A program made the position numbers and the translations under genes. The notes beneath the pieces are model-generated. The model was not told where the DNA came from. It saw nothing but the letters and a program-made list of their open reading frames with translations, and ran no database searches. Positions 13,127 to 14,779 of a stretch of DNA of 14,779 nucleotides are shown piece after piece (positions within the stretch are counted from its first letter, which is position 1; every line of letters starts with the position of its first letter). The stretch comes from an uncultured Neisseria sp. (GTDB taxonomy: Bacteria; Pseudomonadota; Gammaproteobacteria; Burkholderiales; Neisseriaceae): assembly GCA_947097615.1 (NCBI GenBank), contig CAMURX010000020.1, positions 1-14,779 of the forward strand. The letters run 5' to 3'.

Positions 13127-14005
13127 ATGTCCGCCCCGCTTACCGAACCGCCCATACGCTGCGCCGTCGTCGCCACATCCACCGGCTCGCTCGACGAGCT
13201 CTCCGGCCTCGACGACCTGCTCTACATCCTACGCCTCAACATCCACATGAACGGCCTCGTCTACGCCGACGGCCTCGACCTGCACCCCGAAGCCTTCTAC
13301 CAAAGCCAGACGGAAAACCCCGAAGGCGAAACCCGCACCTCGCCGCCCTCCGAAGCCGCCGTCCGCGCCCTGTTCCGCCAGATACGCAACGCGGGCTACC
13401 GCGAAATCATCGTCACCACCCTCAGCGGCCGCATCAGCGACACCGTTAACACCGTGCGCAAAGTGGCGGCAGACATGGCGCGCGACATCCAAACCTACAT
13501 CGTCGACACCGGCACCGCCTGCATCGCCGAAGGCCACTTCGCCCTCGAAGCGGTGAAGCTGCTGCGCCAAGGCTTTGCCGCTGCCGACGTGGTCGAACAC
13601 CTCGAACGCCTCAAACCCGGCGCCGAAATCGTGTTCAGCGTCCACAGCCGCGCCCATCTGCGCCGACTGCCGCACCTCAACACCACGGAAAAATTCGTCG
13701 CCGGCCTGCTCGACCTCAAACCCGTGCTGCGCTTTTACGACGGACAATTCTCGCGCGTGGACATCGGCCGCAAAACGGAAAACACCCTCGACGCGCTGGT
13801 GGAAAGCGCCGCCGCTGCCCTGCGGCAGAAACCCGTCCGCCTCTACGGCCTCTACGGCGGCAACCGCGCCCTCTACGAAAACCTCGCCGAGAGGCTGCAC
13901 CGCAAAACCGGCATCATGCCCAAAGCCTTCCCCATTTCCCCCGTTATCGGCGCCCACATCGGCCCCGACGCCGTCGGCATCGCCCGCATCGACAAGCTGC
14001 TCTGA
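13127..14005 (+). CDS. DegV family fatty-acid-binding protein
   Basis: DegV/FakB-type proteins bind a long-chain fatty acid; in Firmicutes FakB presents it to the kinase FakA. No FakA partner is visible here, so the role is open. The 292-residue product has the family's TSTGSL (residues 18-23, equivalent to DSTADL), TSPPSEA (71-77, equivalent to TSQPS), TTLSGRISDTVNT (97-109, equivalent to the SGTYQS helix), IVDTGTACIAEGHFALEA (125-142), and the C-terminal SPVIGAHIGPDAVGI (271-285) with the conserved His277 and GP. There is no signal peptide, so it is cytosolic. ATG at 13127 lacks a good ribosome site but no better start is close. Confidence 0.88.
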   Translation: MSAPLTEPPIRCAVVATSTGSLDELSGLDDLLYILRLNIHMNGLVYADGLDLHPEAFYQSQTENPEGETRTSPPSEAAVRALFRQIRNAGYREIIVTTLSGRISDTVNTVRKVAADMARDIQTYIVDTGTACIAEGHFALEAVKLLRQGFAAADVVEHLERLKPGAEIVFSVHSRAHLRRLPHLNTTEKFVAGLLDLKPVLRFYDGQFSRVDIGRKTENTLDALVESAAAALRQKPVRLYGLYGGNRALYENLAERLHRKTGIMPKAFPISPVIGAHIGPDAVGIARIDKLL

Positions 14006-14025
14006 ATCCCGCACCACTTTCCGCA

Positions 14026-14057
14026 TCAGGCCGTCTGAAACCTTTCAGACGGCTTGA
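14026..14057 (+). terminator. DUS-pair terminator after the DegV gene
   Basis: A full DUS (14028-14039) and an inverted copy with the last base changed (14044-14055, ...GGCTT) enclose a 4-base loop, 21 bp after the stop. A strongly A-rich stretch follows rather than a T-run. Confidence 0.7.
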
Positions 14058-14163
14058 TGCGCAACAAAATGCCAAAACAAAAGAAAAAACAGCCTGAAAA
14101 ATAACAAAACAGATAAAAAAAGCAGAACAAAACAATTTTATTGCCGAAGAAGCACCGCGCGGC

Positions 14164-14192
14164 TTGCCATTCCCCGCCGCCGCCGCTATCCT
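14164..14192 (+). promoter_or_regulatory. Candidate promoter of the DAHP synthase gene
   Basis: TTGCCA (14164-14169, 5 of 6) is exactly 17 bp from TATCCT (14187-14192, 4 of 6), about 37 bp before the ATG. The 80 bp before it (about 14062-14142) are very A-rich in an otherwise GC-rich sequence and could act as an UP-type or bent-DNA element; they contain no gene. Confidence 0.5.
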
Positions 14193-14228
14193 TCGCCTCC
14201 TTTCATCATAAAAACAACAGGCCGCGCC

Positions 14229-14779
14229 ATGACCAAAAAAAACCGCACCGACGACATCCGCATCAGCGGCATCGCCGAACTCCTCCCCCCCATCGCCCAC
14301 CTTTACGAGCTGCCCGCAGGCGACGCCGCACAGGAACTCGTCGCCGGCACCCGCCGCCAAATCGCCGACATCGTCCACGGCCGCGACAAACGCCTGCTCG
14401 CCATCATCGGCCCCTGCTCCATCCACGACCCCAAAGCCGCCCTCGAATACGCGCAAAAGCTGCTGCCGCTGAAAAAGCAGTACGAACAAGAGCTGCTCAT
14501 CGTCATGCGCGTTTACTTTGAAAAACCGCGCACCACCGTCGGCTGGAAAGGCCTCATCAACGACCCCCATCTGGACGGCACTTTCGACATCAACTACGGC
14601 CTGCGCCAGGCGCGCCGCCTGCTGCTCGATCTCAACAATCTCGGCATGCCCGCCTCCACCGAATTTCTCGACATGATTACGCCGCAGTATTACGCCGACC
14701 TGATTTCCTGGGGCGCCATCGGCGCGCGCACCACCGAAAGCCAGGTGCACCGCGAGCTGGCCAGCGGCCTCTCCTGCCC
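14229..14779 (+). CDS. aroG: 3-deoxy-7-phosphoheptulonate (DAHP) synthase, class I, 5' part
   Basis: DAHP synthase condenses phosphoenolpyruvate with erythrose 4-phosphate, the first step of aromatic amino acid synthesis. The first 183 residues run to the window edge and align with E. coli AroG/AroF: DDIRISGIAELLPP (N-terminal), IIGPCSIHDP (C63 is the metal ligand equivalent to C61 of AroG), VMRVYFEKPRTTVGWKGLIN, STEFLDMITPQYYADLISWGAIGARTTE, SQVHRELASGLSCP. The frame is intact as far as seen. Which amino acid, if any, inhibits it cannot be told from this part, so the aroG symbol reflects general similarity to the AroFGH type. Start ATG at 14229 fits the family length; the ribosome site is weak. 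Confidence 0.92.
   Translation, partial: MTKKNRTDDIRISGIAELLPPIAHLYELPAGDAAQELVAGTRRQIADIVHGRDKRLLAIIGPCSIHDPKAALEYAQKLLPLKKQYEQELLIVMRVYFEKPRTTVGWKGLINDPHLDGTFDINYGLRQARRLLLDLNNLGMPASTEFLDMITPQYYADLISWGAIGARTTESQVHRELASGLSC

Noticed and set aside
13229..14026. 265-codon minus-strand frame opposite the DegV gene
   Set aside because: Composition is Val/Ala/Gly-rich shadow coding; DegV motifs are clear on the plus strand.
856..14055. Recurrent GCCGTCTGAA repeats as a possible CRISPR or other array
   Set aside because: They are spread through the window, mostly at gene ends, with no regular spacers; they match the neisserial uptake sequence.

Overview
The window looks like chromosome from a Neisseria species. 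The main evidence is about 30 copies of the 12-mer AGGCCGTCTGAA, the AG-DUS dialect of the neisserial DNA uptake sequence. Most sit as inverted pairs just after stop codons and double as terminators. The sequence is GC-rich, and dRS3-like and IS1016-like repeats add support. High GC plus AG-DUS would fit the rod-shaped, commensal side of the genus, but the species is an inference I cannot settle. No tRNA, rRNA, CRISPR array or phage module is visible.

Layout. 1-395 is one end of an IS1016-like (IS1595 family) insertion sequence whose transposase runs off the left edge. 449-754 is a one-domain alkyltransferase-like (MGMT family) protein. 1043-3056 is efeU-efeO, the permease and cupredoxin/M75 parts of a ferrous iron importer. 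Leftward genes follow: nfsA nitroreductase (3336-4067), a 72-residue conserved-looking protein (4281-4499) and an NlpC/P60 hydrolase with a long lysine-rich linker (4517-5680). Rightward come a BI-1/YccA membrane protein (6045-6734) and coaD (6854-7366). 7367-8357 is a repeat-rich stretch around an unrecognised small lipoprotein gene (7561-8007). bioA-bioD (8358-10311, overlapping by 11 bp) and tag (10388-10939) follow. efeB, the heme peroxidase of the iron system, lies leftward at 10989-12272. pncC/CinA-C (12467-12943), a DegV protein (13127-14005) and the first 183 codons of a class I DAHP synthase (14229 to the edge) close the window.

How the genes relate. EfeU, EfeO and EfeB normally form one operon. 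Here efeUO and efeB are about 8 kb apart on opposite strands, and both EfeO and EfeB carry lipoboxes, so the periplasmic parts are probably membrane-anchored. BioA and BioD catalyse consecutive biotin steps and are co-translated. Tag and the MGMT-like protein both belong to alkylation repair families. The rest are unlinked housekeeping genes, each mostly insulated by its own DUS hairpin.

The least ordinary parts are: (1) the repeat mosaic around the orphan lipoprotein gene, with an inverted dRS3-like pair, a 114-bp MITE-like inverted repeat and a 19-bp direct repeat; (2) the roughly 150-residue Lys/Ala-rich segment in the NlpC/P60 protein; (3) the split, lipid-anchored Efe system with a DUS hairpin and a palindrome upstream of efeB. 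I saw no clearly new multi-gene system.
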